From NCBI GenBank assembly GCA_002364535.1, contig DEYL01000056.1, forward strand, positions 24,879 to 88,878: a stretch of DNA of 64,000 nt. The letters run 5' to 3'. This document shows, in pieces, positions 9,799-17,988 of this stretch. This DNA comes from Flavobacteriaceae bacterium UBA3159 (lineage in GTDB: Bacteria > Bacteroidota > Bacteroidia > Flavobacteriales > Flavobacteriaceae). How positions within the stretch are numbered: position 1 is the first letter of the stretch; each line of letters opens with the position of its first letter. The notes beneath the pieces are model-generated. The model worked only from the letters and a program-made list of their open reading frames with translations. It made no database searches and was not told the origin of the DNA. The translations under genes were made by a program, and so were the position numbers.

Positions 9799-10839
9799 AT
9801 GAAAAAAGTAGTCACCTTCGGTGAGATCATGTTAAGACTTTCACCTCCCGGTAATTTAAGATTCTCTCAGGCCAACAACTTTGACGTAGTCTATGGAGGA
9901 GGAGAATCTAATGTTGCTGTATCCCTTTCCAATTATGGTGTTCCTGTCGAATTTGTAACCCGCTTGCCTCAAAACGATATGGGAGCATGTGCTATGATGG
10001 AAATGCGTAAAAGAGGTGTTGGAACACAACACATCGCCTATGGAGGCGACCGTCTGGGGATTTACTTTTTGGAAACTGGAGCAGTGAGCCGAGGCAGTAA
10101 GGTCGTATATGACCGGGCCCACTCTGCCATGGCAGAAATCACTGCGGGAATGATCGATTGGGATGCTGTATTTGAGGGGGTCAATTGGTTCCACTGGACG
10201 GGAATCACTCCGGCCATTTCTCAAGGCGCTGCAGATGCTTGTTTGGAGGCTGTAAAAATTGCCAGTGAAAAGGGAATTACTGTTTCTACAGATTTGAATT
10301 ATCGTGCTAAACTTTGGAAGTATGGTCAATCCTCTGAACCCATCATGACCGAGTTAACTTCCTATTGTGATATCATCCTTGGTAATGAAGAAGATGCCGA
10401 AAAACACTTTGGGATAAAACCCGAGGGATTGGATATCACCACCCAAGGCCATCAGGTCAAAGCCGAGGTTTTTCAATCGGTATGTGAACAAATGATGAAA
10501 AAATTTCCCAAAGCAAAAAAAGTAATCACTACTCTGAGAGGATCTATTTCTGCTTCCCACAACACCTGGGCAGGGGTACTCTATGACGGACAAAACATTT
10601 ATAACAGTTCCGAATATCAGATTACCCACATCGTGGACAGAGTAGGAGGGGGTGACTCATTTATGGGAGGATTGATTTATGGTATGTTACAATATCCCCA
10701 GGACGATCAGAATGCATTGAACTTTGCAGTGGCCGCCTCCTGTTTAAAACACACCATCAAGGGCGATGCCAATTTGGTCACCGTTGCTGAAGTAGAAAAA
10801 TTAATGAGTGGTGACGCCAGTGGCCGCGTAGCAAGATAA
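9799..10839 (+). CDS. kdgK: 2-keto-3-deoxygluconate kinase (PfkB family)
   Basis: Cytoplasmic ribokinase-family sugar kinase, 346 aa, that phosphorylates 2-keto-3-deoxygluconate with ATP to KDPG. The N-terminal GEIMLRLSPPG and GGGESNVAVSLSNYG are the sugar-binding PfkB motif. The anion-hole/catalytic-base motif DRVGGGDSFMGGL is near residues 277-289. It is 2 bases upstream of the KDPG aldolase gene that uses its product. PfkB membership is clear; KDG as substrate follows from the neighbours kduD, uxuA and the aldolase. Confidence 0.93.
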   Translation: MKKVVTFGEIMLRLSPPGNLRFSQANNFDVVYGGGESNVAVSLSNYGVPVEFVTRLPQNDMGACAMMEMRKRGVGTQHIAYGGDRLGIYFLETGAVSRGSKVVYDRAHSAMAEITAGMIDWDAVFEGVNWFHWTGITPAISQGAADACLEAVKIASEKGITVSTDLNYRAKLWKYGQSSEPIMTELTSYCDIILGNEEDAEKHFGIKPEGLDITTQGHQVKAEVFQSVCEQMMKKFPKAKKVITTLRGSISASHNTWAGVLYDGQNIYNSSEYQITHIVDRVGGGDSFMGGLIYGMLQYPQDDQNALNFAVAASCLKHTIKGDANLVTVAEVEKLMSGDASGRVAR

Positions 10840-10841
10840 TT

Positions 10842-11510
10842 ATGGCAAAATTTACCCGTTTAGAAGTCGCAGCAAAAATGGCAGAAACCGGAATGGTTCC
10901 TCTTTTTTATCACAGCGATATAGAGATCGCAATAAAAACATTAAAAGCCTGTTATGAAGGTGGCGCAAGATTGTTAGAGTTTACTAGTAGAGGTGATTTT
11001 GCCCATCAAATATTCGATGAACTCAATCGATATGTGTTGTCTGAATTGCCCGATATGATAATGGGGGTAGGTTCTGTAACCGATGCAGCTGCTGCATCAC
11101 TCTATATGCAATTGGGAGCCAATTTCATTGTTACTCCTGTATTGAGAGAGGACATTGCTGTGGTATGTAATCGCAGAAAAGTACTGTGGTCTGCCGGATG
11201 TGGTTCCCTTACCGAGATTGCCAGAGCCGAAGAGTTGGGCGGAGAAATCGTAAAACTCTTTCCGGGGAGTACTTATGGCCCTGGTTTTGTAAAAGCTGTA
11301 AAAGGGCCGCAACCCTGGACAAGTATCATGCCCACCGGAGGTGTTACCACTGAGGAAGACAATCTCAGGCGATGGTTTGATGCAGGGGTTACCTGTGTGG
11401 GAATGGGCTCTAAATTAATTTCCAAGGAGGTCTTGGCCAGTGAAGACTATCAAGGACTTAAAGCAAAAGTCGCAGAAACTCTTAAATTGATAAATAAAAT
11501 AAGACAGTAA
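10842..11510 (+). CDS. eda: KDPG/KHG aldolase
   Basis: Class I aldolase of 222 aa that splits 2-keto-3-deoxy-6-phosphogluconate into pyruvate and glyceraldehyde 3-phosphate. The conserved glutamate is in RLLEFTSRG (Glu46) and the Schiff-base lysine in EIVKLFPGS (Lys138). GVGSVTDAAAA and MPTGGVTTEE, both family segments, are present. It follows kdgK by 2 bases and precedes kduI by 1 base. It is the exit step of the operon's pathway. Confidence 0.95.
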   Translation: MAKFTRLEVAAKMAETGMVPLFYHSDIEIAIKTLKACYEGGARLLEFTSRGDFAHQIFDELNRYVLSELPDMIMGVGSVTDAAAASLYMQLGANFIVTPVLREDIAVVCNRRKVLWSAGCGSLTEIARAEELGGEIVKLFPGSTYGPGFVKAVKGPQPWTSIMPTGGVTTEEDNLRRWFDAGVTCVGMGSKLISKEVLASEDYQGLKAKVAETLKLINKIRQ

Positions 11511-11511
11511 A

Positions 11512-12354
11512 ATGAATAATAATTACCAAGTGCGCTATGCTGTGGGGCAAAGAGAAACCAACCAAATGGGGACTAAAGCCTTGCGGGATGAATTTTTAAT
11601 CGAACAAGTTTTTGGAACCGATTCGGTAAATTGGGTCTATACCCACTACGACCGCTATATGGCAGGTGGGGTTATTCCTACAAGGGGAACTATCTTTTTG
11701 GACACCCTGGAACCCCTTAAGTCAGATTTTTTTCTCGAGCGCAGAGAAATGGGCATAATCAATGTGGGAGGCAAAGGAACAGTTTCGGCCGATGGGGAAA
11801 CTTATCCGTTGGATTACAAAGAGGCGCTCTATCTGGGCAAGGGAATCAAAGAAGTACATTTTTCCAGTGAAGATTCCAATACACCCGCTAAATTTTACCT
11901 TAATTCTGCTCCGGCACATCGTGCCTATCCCTCTCAAAAAGTAGGCAGAGACCAAGCCGAAATCGTTGAATTAGGATCCGCCGAGACCTCCAATGCTAGA
12001 ACCATCAGAAAACTGATTGTCAACAGTATTGTTAAAAGTTGTCAATTGCAGATGGGGATGACCGAGTTGGCTTCCGGGTCGGTTTGGAATACCATGCCCG
12101 CCCATGTTCACGATCGTCGTATGGAAGTTTATTTCTACTTTGAAGTACCGGAAGATCAGGCGGTCTGTCATTTTATGGGGGCCACCGATGAAACCCGTCA
12201 TCTTTGGATGGCCAACGAACAAGCCGTCATTTCACCCCCATGGTCGATTCATGCTGGATCGGGAACCTCCAATTATACCTTTATATGGGGAATGGCAGGT
12301 GAAAATTTAGACTACGGCGATATGGACGGTTGTCCTATTCCTAATTTAAGATAA
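11512..12354 (+). CDS. kduI: 5-dehydro-4-deoxy-D-glucuronate isomerase
   Basis: Zinc-dependent cupin-fold isomerase, 280 aa, that converts 5-keto-4-deoxyuronate (from unsaturated uronate released by lyases and unsaturated glucuronyl hydrolases) to 2,5-diketo-3-deoxygluconate. The zinc ligands are visible: His198 and His200 in PAHVHDRR, Glu205, and His247 in PPWSIHAG, the same spacing as in the E. coli enzyme. The presence of KduI means the organism is equipped for lyase-generated uronates. It is followed by kduD after 4 bases. Confidence 0.97.
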   Translation: MNNNYQVRYAVGQRETNQMGTKALRDEFLIEQVFGTDSVNWVYTHYDRYMAGGVIPTRGTIFLDTLEPLKSDFFLERREMGIINVGGKGTVSADGETYPLDYKEALYLGKGIKEVHFSSEDSNTPAKFYLNSAPAHRAYPSQKVGRDQAEIVELGSAETSNARTIRKLIVNSIVKSCQLQMGMTELASGSVWNTMPAHVHDRRMEVYFYFEVPEDQAVCHFMGATDETRHLWMANEQAVISPPWSIHAGSGTSNYTFIWGMAGENLDYGDMDGCPIPNLR

Positions 12355-12358
12355 AAGC

Positions 12359-13150
12359 ATGAGCACTACTCTATTTGACCTGACCGGACAGGTCGCCTTG
12401 GTTACCGGTGCGACGCACGGACTGGGAATGGCTATGGCTAAGGGAATTGGCAAGGCTGGAGCCAATGTAATCATTAATGGTAACAGTTCGCAAGAGAAAA
12501 TTGATAAGGCGGTTGAAATTTTTAAATCAGAAGGGATTCAAGCTTTTGGCTATCGTTTTGATGTAACTAATGAAGAGGAAGTACTAAAGACAATCGAAAG
12601 GATTGAGGATGAAGTGGGCCCCATTGATGTTTTGGTCAATAACGCCGGTATCATCAAACGCACCCCACTGGTGGATATGGAGGTGGCCGATTTTGAGCAG
12701 GTCATTAAAGTTGATTTAGTCAGTCCCTTTATCGTTTCCAAAGCGGTGGTCAAAGGTATGATCCAACGCAAAGCAGGTAAGATTATCAATATTTGCTCTA
12801 TGATGAGCGAACTGGGCAGAAATACTGTTGGGGCCTATGCTGCTGCAAAGGGAGGTTTGAAAATGCTGACTCAAAACATGTGTGTCGAATGGGCACCTCA
12901 TAACATTCAAGTCAACGGTATTGGCCCGGGTTATTTTGCGACCGAACAGACAAAACCCATACGAGTAGACGGTCACCCATTCAACGAATTTATACTCAAC
13001 AGGACACCTTCTGGACTTTGGGGACACCCAGATGAGTTGCAAGGAGCAGCGGTATTTCTCAGTTCAAATGCCAGTAATTTTGTCAATGGACAAATCCTTT
13101 ATGTAGATGGTGGTATATTAGCCACCATTGGTAAACCCTCTAACGAGTAA
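12359..13150 (+). CDS. kduD: 2-dehydro-3-deoxy-D-gluconate 5-dehydrogenase (SDR)
   Basis: Short-chain dehydrogenase of 263 aa reducing 2,5-diketo-3-deoxygluconate to 2-keto-3-deoxygluconate. The cofactor motif TGATHGLG is at residues 16-23, NNAG at 94-97, Ser147, and catalytic Tyr160 and Lys164 in AYAAAKGG. DLTGQVALVTGATHGLG and the ending VDGGILA are typical of KduD. It directly follows kduI and closes the plus-strand operon; the next genes are on the other strand. Confidence 0.95.
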   Translation: MSTTLFDLTGQVALVTGATHGLGMAMAKGIGKAGANVIINGNSSQEKIDKAVEIFKSEGIQAFGYRFDVTNEEEVLKTIERIEDEVGPIDVLVNNAGIIKRTPLVDMEVADFEQVIKVDLVSPFIVSKAVVKGMIQRKAGKIINICSMMSELGRNTVGAYAAAKGGLKMLTQNMCVEWAPHNIQVNGIGPGYFATEQTKPIRVDGHPFNEFILNRTPSGLWGHPDELQGAAVFLSSNASNFVNGQILYVDGGILATIGKPSNE

Positions 13151-13254
13151 TCATTTTTTACCGGATTATTTTACTTCTCCTAGTGTGCGGCTATCCTGAT
13201 CGCTGTCCCCCTTCTGTGATCCTAAAAACCACCTCAACAAACTTTAATCTAGAT

Positions 13255-13290
13255 GGCTAATAAGTGCTGTAACCCCTTTCATTATTAGCC
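13255..13290. repeat. Inverted repeat between the kduD operon and galM
   Basis: A perfect 9-base inverted repeat, GGCTAATAA at 13255-13263 and TTATTAGCC at 13282-13290, with an 18-base loop, in the 174-base gap between the two convergent operons. It could form a transcript hairpin ending either operon, but no U-run follows on either strand: the plus-strand arm is followed by TAATAAAAAAA. A bidirectional terminator without a clear U-tract is the simplest reading; a protein-binding site is possible. Confidence 0.45.
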
Positions 13291-13324
13291 TAATAAAAAA
13301 ACCACTTTGGATAATTAAATAAAA

Positions 13325-14455
13325 TTAATACTTAGAAAACCGATAAATACTTTTTGTCTGATAAGTTTTTCCGGGGTTTAGAATTGTACTTGGAAATATA
13401 GGCTGGTTGGGCGAATCGGGAAAATGCTGTGTCTCTAAAGCAAAAGATGCCTGGTATTCAAATTTTGTACCGTATTTACCGACATCACTTCCATCCATAA
13501 AATTTCCTCCGTAAAATTGTATTCCTGGTTCTTCGGTTAAAATATCCATTTGTCTCCCGCTTTTGGGATCGACCACCCTTGCCGCCAAACTCATACTGCC
13601 CGGGGATACTTTGTTGAGGACAAAATTATGGTCATAGCCGCCTCCGTGGCTGAGTTGGGTGTCGGAGCCTTGTTGATTTAAATCCTGACCAATGGTTTTG
13701 GCTCTTCTAAAGTCAAAGGGACTTCCTTCAACCGATCGTATCTCTCCCAGGGGGATAAGGCTCTCATCTACAGAGGTAAAGTGATCGGCGTTGATCATCA
13801 AAAGATGATCGTTGATACTGCCTTTGGCTTGTCCTGCCAGATTAAAGAAAGCGTGATTGGTCAGGTTGACCGGAGTAGCTTTGTCTGTGCTGGCTTTATA
13901 GCTAATACTCAATTCGTTATCATTAATCGCGTAGGTAACTTCTACCGTCAAATTTCCCGGATAGCCCATCTCTTCGTCTTTAGACAGATAGGTCATTACA
14001 ATGGAGTTTTCATTGGCAGAAACAACTTCCCACACTTGGTTGTGGAAACCTTCTGGCCCACCGTGGAGGTGATTTTCATTGTTGTTAATAGGCAGTTGAT
14101 ATGTCGTTCCGTCCAATTCAAACTTTCCCTTGGCAATGCGATTGCCATACCTTCCGATCAAACATCCGTGATAGGGGGTTTTGGCTCTCTGATAATCCGC
14201 TATACTTTTAAAACCCAATACCACATCCCCCATTACTCCTTTGCTGTCAGGAGTCAGCAGGCTGACGATCCTTCCACCATAATTGGTAATATAAACTTGG
14301 ATTTTATCATTTTTTAGTAGGTATAGGTCAGTTTTTTTTCCTTTAATTTCTATCTGAAAATCACTGGCTTTTAGCACGAATTCTTTTTTTTTAGCTGGCT
14401 CACAAGATACAATGCTCAGCCAAATTAATGTGAGAGCAATTTTGTTTAAGGTCAT
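13325..14455 (-). CDS. Aldose 1-epimerase lipoprotein (galactose mutarotase family)
   Basis: Interconverts alpha and beta anomers of aldoses. The 376 aa protein has a lipoprotein signal ending at Cys18 (LSIVSC), so it acts outside the cytoplasm. Catalytic residues are visible: His129/His131 in NENHLHGG, His201 in TNHAFFNL, and Glu309 in TEEPGIQFYGGN. GRYGNRIAKG is a family hallmark. Its start is 9 bases after the stop of the GH2 gene, so the two form an operon in which the mutarotase probably processes sugar released by the glycosidase. Confidence 0.93.
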   Translation of the reverse strand: MTLNKIALTLIWLSIVSCEPAKKKEFVLKASDFQIEIKGKKTDLYLLKNDKIQVYITNYGGRIVSLLTPDSKGVMGDVVLGFKSIADYQRAKTPYHGCLIGRYGNRIAKGKFELDGTTYQLPINNNENHLHGGPEGFHNQVWEVVSANENSIVMTYLSKDEEMGYPGNLTVEVTYAINDNELSISYKASTDKATPVNLTNHAFFNLAGQAKGSINDHLLMINADHFTSVDESLIPLGEIRSVEGSPFDFRRAKTIGQDLNQQGSDTQLSHGGGYDHNFVLNKVSPGSMSLAARVVDPKSGRQMDILTEEPGIQFYGGNFMDGSDVGKYGTKFEYQASFALETQHFPDSPNQPIFPSTILNPGKTYQTKSIYRFSKY

Positions 14456-14464
14456 AGGATGAGT

Positions 14465-16333
14465 TTATTCTTTATACAATTTACTGTGTAATTCTTTAAG
14501 AGTTTCGGCAGGCATTTTGGTCACCTTTCGGTCATAAGTAATCAAACCATTGATTTCTCCTTCAACATCAGTGGTTTGGGTATAGACCGCTGCCGAAAGT
14601 CCATTTTTCTCTTTCATCTCTAATATCTGATTGAATTTATAGATGTAGTTTTTGAGTAAGTCCTCGGCATTATAATAGGTCTGATAACCCCAATTGCGCA
14701 TTTCGGGATTCCAGAGGTTTTCATTTATGGGATAGCCAATACCTCCAAACTCTCCCACCACCGTAGCCCGGTCGAGCGCAGTAGGAGGGACGGTCAAATC
14801 CACATGATAGGTGTGAATGTCGTAAATATCCCCGCAGGGCCTCAGGGTCCAACCACTGGTGGGGTTAACCAATCGGTCAGGATCTAATTTTTTGACAAAA
14901 TCGGTGATCCTGCAAGTGTCATATTGTCCCCAGCCTTCGTTAAAAGGAACCCACATCACGATACTGGGTGCATTGTAATGAATGTTCACCATACGACGGA
15001 GTTCCCATTCAAATTGGGCCGCATCTTCTGAGCGTCTGTTAAGATCATCATCTTCTCTGCGTATTCTTTCTAAGGCATTATAAATTTTATCCTTTCGTTT
15101 GGTTTTTTCCATTTCCTCTTCCGTTTTCAATACCAATCTGTTGTAGGAGGGCATGTCTTGCCAGACCATGATTCCTAACTTGTCGCAATGATAATACCAT
15201 CGATCCGGTTCGATTTTAACGTGTTTTCGAATCATGTTGAAGCCCATGGCTTTGGTCATTTCAATATCGTATCGCATGGCTTTATCGGAAGGGGGTGTCA
15301 AAAGTCCATCGGGCCACCAACCCTGGTCGAGAGTACCGTAATGAAATAGTGGGATATTGTTCAAAAATAGGTATTTGACCCCTTTGTGATTGCCCAAACT
15401 GATCTTTCGCATACCAAAATAACTCTCCACACGATCGATTTCCGTTCCTGAGGGATTCATCAAACTCATGCTTACATCGTATAAGTGAGGATGATCAGGA
15501 GACCACAATTTTGGAGTATCTATTCTTAAGGTCAGCGGTACATTGGGTTTAATTTCCGCTGATGTGACTTTCTCCCCATTGAAAAAAACGGTTGTTCTCA
15601 CCATATATCCTGATACCAAGCTCTGATTACTTAAAGGGATTAGGGTTACTGTATTTTCATCTATATTGGTGGTTGTTTTGACCTGCTTTATGTAAGCTTC
15701 AGATGAGACCGCCTCCAACCAAACCGTTTGCCATACTCCACTTACAGGGGTATAATATATACCACTGGCATTGATCTGTTGCTTGCCTCGTGGTTGGGAA
15801 CTGAAGTTGGTGGCATCCTCAACTGCCAAAACGATTTTTTGTAGCCCATTAGGTTTTAAATAGGGCGTAATATTAAATGAAAAGCGGTCAAAGCCCCCTT
15901 TGTGAGATCCTACCAAAATATCGTTTACCCAAACATCGCTTTTGTAATCGACAGCTTCGAAATGGATTACCACATCTTTTTCACTCCAGTTTTTGGGAAG
16001 CTCAAAGTTTTTTCTGTACCACATTTTATCCTCCGGTTTGATATTTTTTCCGACCCCCGACAGAGGAGATTCAAAACTAAAAGGAACTAAAATTTTTCCC
16101 TGATACCGCTTGGGTTGGATTTCATTAGTTTTTAAAATGGCATAGTCCCAAAGTCCGTTGAGATTTTTCCAATGGGCCCTTTTGAATTGGGGACGTGGAT
16201 ACTCTTGCCAAACATTTTCAGGATTGACTGTCTTGGCCCATTGGCTCATGATCTTTCCTTCTAACGCCTTCCAACTTTGTGCTTGGACCCCGGTTATATA
16301 GATCAGTACGAAAAAAATGAATTTGCTTCTCAT
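14465..16333 (-). CDS. Glycoside hydrolase family 2 protein
   Basis: Retaining beta-glycosidase of the GH2 type, 622 aa, with a signal peptide ending near residue 18 (GVQAQ). Domains in order: sugar-binding jelly roll (about 45-210, including GLWDYAI and DVWVNDILVGSHKGGF), immunoglobulin-like domain (about 215-310), TIM barrel (about 315-600). The acid/base is Glu466 in FNEGWG and the likely nucleophile Glu528 in VVGEFGG. The substrate (beta-galactoside, beta-glucuronide, beta-mannoside or other) cannot be fixed; the neighbouring uronate operon and mutarotase fit a periplasmic exo-glycosidase. Upstream DNA 16334-16471 is AT-rich and probably holds its promoter. Confidence 0.92.
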   Translation of the reverse strand: MRSKFIFFVLIYITGVQAQSWKALEGKIMSQWAKTVNPENVWQEYPRPQFKRAHWKNLNGLWDYAILKTNEIQPKRYQGKILVPFSFESPLSGVGKNIKPEDKMWYRKNFELPKNWSEKDVVIHFEAVDYKSDVWVNDILVGSHKGGFDRFSFNITPYLKPNGLQKIVLAVEDATNFSSQPRGKQQINASGIYYTPVSGVWQTVWLEAVSSEAYIKQVKTTTNIDENTVTLIPLSNQSLVSGYMVRTTVFFNGEKVTSAEIKPNVPLTLRIDTPKLWSPDHPHLYDVSMSLMNPSGTEIDRVESYFGMRKISLGNHKGVKYLFLNNIPLFHYGTLDQGWWPDGLLTPPSDKAMRYDIEMTKAMGFNMIRKHVKIEPDRWYYHCDKLGIMVWQDMPSYNRLVLKTEEEMEKTKRKDKIYNALERIRREDDDLNRRSEDAAQFEWELRRMVNIHYNAPSIVMWVPFNEGWGQYDTCRITDFVKKLDPDRLVNPTSGWTLRPCGDIYDIHTYHVDLTVPPTALDRATVVGEFGGIGYPINENLWNPEMRNWGYQTYYNAEDLLKNYIYKFNQILEMKEKNGLSAAVYTQTTDVEGEINGLITYDRKVTKMPAETLKELHSKLYKE

Positions 16334-16548
16334 GATTAGTATTTTTTCAACAGAAAGATATAAAAAAGTTGGTTTGGTTAAATTTTTTTTTTAAACCGCT
16401 TAAAGCTCTTTGATTATTGTCACTCAATTTTTTTTGAAAATTTTCTATTTTGTATATTTAACAGTAAATTGATGAAGAATTTTGAACCTTTTTGGAATGA
16501 GATTGTCAGTTTTTTTTTGGCATCACAAATTTTTTTCAAATCCTCAAT

Positions 16549-16890
16549 ATGGGTGATTATGTATCTTTTCTGTTCTATCACGGCATTGTGGCTATTATAC
16601 AGCCCATTTTGCCTTTACTTTTGTTATTAGAATTTATGATTGGTATAATTCAGAAAAACCCTCAGACCAAAGTTTATCAAACCATCTTTTTGATCTATTC
16701 ATTCAATCGTTTTAAAGGTCGCTTTATCGACATCTATTTTGGTAAGTTTATTGCACTTTTTATGGATGTTGTTCGCGCCCCCGGTCAAATAAGTAAATTG
16801 GCCTATATCTTTCTCTCTCCCGGTTTGAATTATAACGGAAACCACAGGACAGCCAAAATGATTCGAGACGAGTATCTGGCACAAGTATAA
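16549..16890 (+). CDS. Short membrane protein, possible internally deleted sterol desaturase-like remnant
   Basis: A 113 aa frame with one strong hydrophobic segment (about residues 12-33). From memory of the family, the first half (ending NRFKGR) resembles the N-terminus of flavobacterial sterol desaturase/fatty-acid hydroxylase proteins, and the second half (from FIDIYFGKFI to KMIRDEYL) resembles their C-terminal tail. The histidine clusters that bind the di-iron centre, normally between these parts, are absent. A second frame from ATG 16472 encodes a plausible upstream N-terminus in a different reading frame, suggesting an added frameshift. It may be a non-functional remnant, or an unrelated small membrane protein; homology must be tested. 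Confidence 0.4.
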   Translation: MGDYVSFLFYHGIVAIIQPILPLLLLLEFMIGIIQKNPQTKVYQTIFLIYSFNRFKGRFIDIYFGKFIALFMDVVRAPGQISKLAYIFLSPGLNYNGNHRTAKMIRDEYLAQV

Positions 16891-16919
16891 TAAAAGCAAC
16901 ATTAAAATATAATCAAAAA

Positions 16920-17618
16920 ATGAACAAATTCACTAATATTCTATCAATCATAACCTTATTTTTTTCTTGTCAAAACCATAATTCCGAAATATTTAATGGT
17001 TCCAACCTTGATGGTTGGGTCAATTATGGTGGAGGAAAGTTTTATGTAGAAAATGAATGTATTGTGGCAGAGGCCGTCATGGGCTTACCCAATACCTTTT
17101 TACATACCAAAAAAAAATTCCAAAATTTTGAATTGGAATTTGATGTCAAACTGGATACGGTTCTAAACTCGGGTGTTCAGATCCGAAGTAATATATACTC
17201 TGAAGATACTGAAACCATTCGTTGGGGAGGACGTTTCGATGAGGAAGGCGAAAAGAGTCTTAAATATATTCGCCGCAAGGCCGGGGTTTTTTGGGGCTAT
17301 CAAATCGAAATCGATCCTACCTTCAGAGCATGGAGCGGAGCCATATATGAAGAAGCAGGAAGAGGATTTCTCCAAACACCGGGAATCAACCAAAAGGTTA
17401 AAGCTGCTTTTAAGCCTTTGGAGTGGAATCACTTTAAGGTCAGGGTGAAAGACAACCACATTCAGTCATGGGTCAATGGAGTTATGATTGGTGATGTCTA
17501 TGACGATCTGACCGATAATGGTTACATCGCACTTCAGCTTCACGGCATTGGCAAGAAAAAAATGAAAGCCAACAAAAAAATACGTTGGAAAAACTTAAGT
17601 TTAAAAGAACTTAAGTGA
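16920..17618 (+). CDS. DUF1080 (3-keto-disaccharide hydrolase fold) lipoprotein
   Basis: A 232 aa exported protein with a lipoprotein signal ending at Cys17 (LFFSC). The remainder is a single jelly-roll DUF1080 domain, recognised from EIFNGSNLDGWVNYGGGKFYVEN split over residues 22-45, VLNSGVQIRSNI and the closing IRWKNLSLKEL. Members of this Pfam family are named for hydrolysis of 3-keto-disaccharides, and many are uncharacterised. It starts 29 bases after the small membrane frame and leads a plus-strand set that also contains a second DUF1080 gene and two Gfo/Idh/MocA proteins, consistent with a keto-glycoside pathway. Confidence 0.88.
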   Translation: MNKFTNILSIITLFFSCQNHNSEIFNGSNLDGWVNYGGGKFYVENECIVAEAVMGLPNTFLHTKKKFQNFELEFDVKLDTVLNSGVQIRSNIYSEDTETIRWGGRFDEEGEKSLKYIRRKAGVFWGYQIEIDPTFRAWSGAIYEEAGRGFLQTPGINQKVKAAFKPLEWNHFKVRVKDNHIQSWVNGVMIGDVYDDLTDNGYIALQLHGIGKKKMKANKKIRWKNLSLKELK

Positions 17619-17620
17619 TT

Positions 17621-17839
17621 ATGAAAATAAAATTATTGAGTCTATTAGTTGTATTTTTTACTTTAGGTTGTAAAAAAACAAGTTCACAAGATCAATGCAA
17701 GGGACCAAGTCAGAATACTCCTTGCACCAAAGAATATATGCCTGTTTGTGGTTGTGACGGAATCACCTATGGAAATGATTGTGTGGCCGAAGCCTCTGGT
17801 GTTAGATCATGGACAGAGGGGAGTTGCTATAAAAATTAA
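17621..17839 (+). CDS. Kazal-type protease-inhibitor domain lipoprotein
   Basis: A 72 aa lipoprotein; the signal ends at Cys17 (FFTLGC). The mature part has six cysteines (26, 35, 43, 45, 54, 69) and the Kazal signature PVCGCDGITYGNDC, so it should fold as one disulfide-bonded Kazal domain on the cell envelope. The ATG at 17621 is chosen over a GTG at 17615 that overlaps the previous stop. The gene is 2 bases after the DUF1080 gene. A role as serine-protease inhibitor or as a small surface binding module is possible; the sequence alone does not decide. Confidence 0.85.
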   Translation: MKIKLLSLLVVFFTLGCKKTSSQDQCKGPSQNTPCTKEYMPVCGCDGITYGNDCVAEASGVRSWTEGSCYKN

Positions 17840-17988
17840 TTCTTTTTAATTTCAATGATATAAAAATTAATGATTGGTTGACTTTATGATGGTTACACTC
17901 CAAATTTTAAAGAATAAAAAAATTAAGGTCCTTTCGGGGTGATCAATTTTAAATTGTATAAATAACAGAGTTAGTTCAAATAATTTTG

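Noticed and set aside
17981..17988. TAATTTTG as a promoter box for the DUF1549/DUF1553 gene
   Set aside because: It ends at the base before the ATG, so transcription would start inside the gene.
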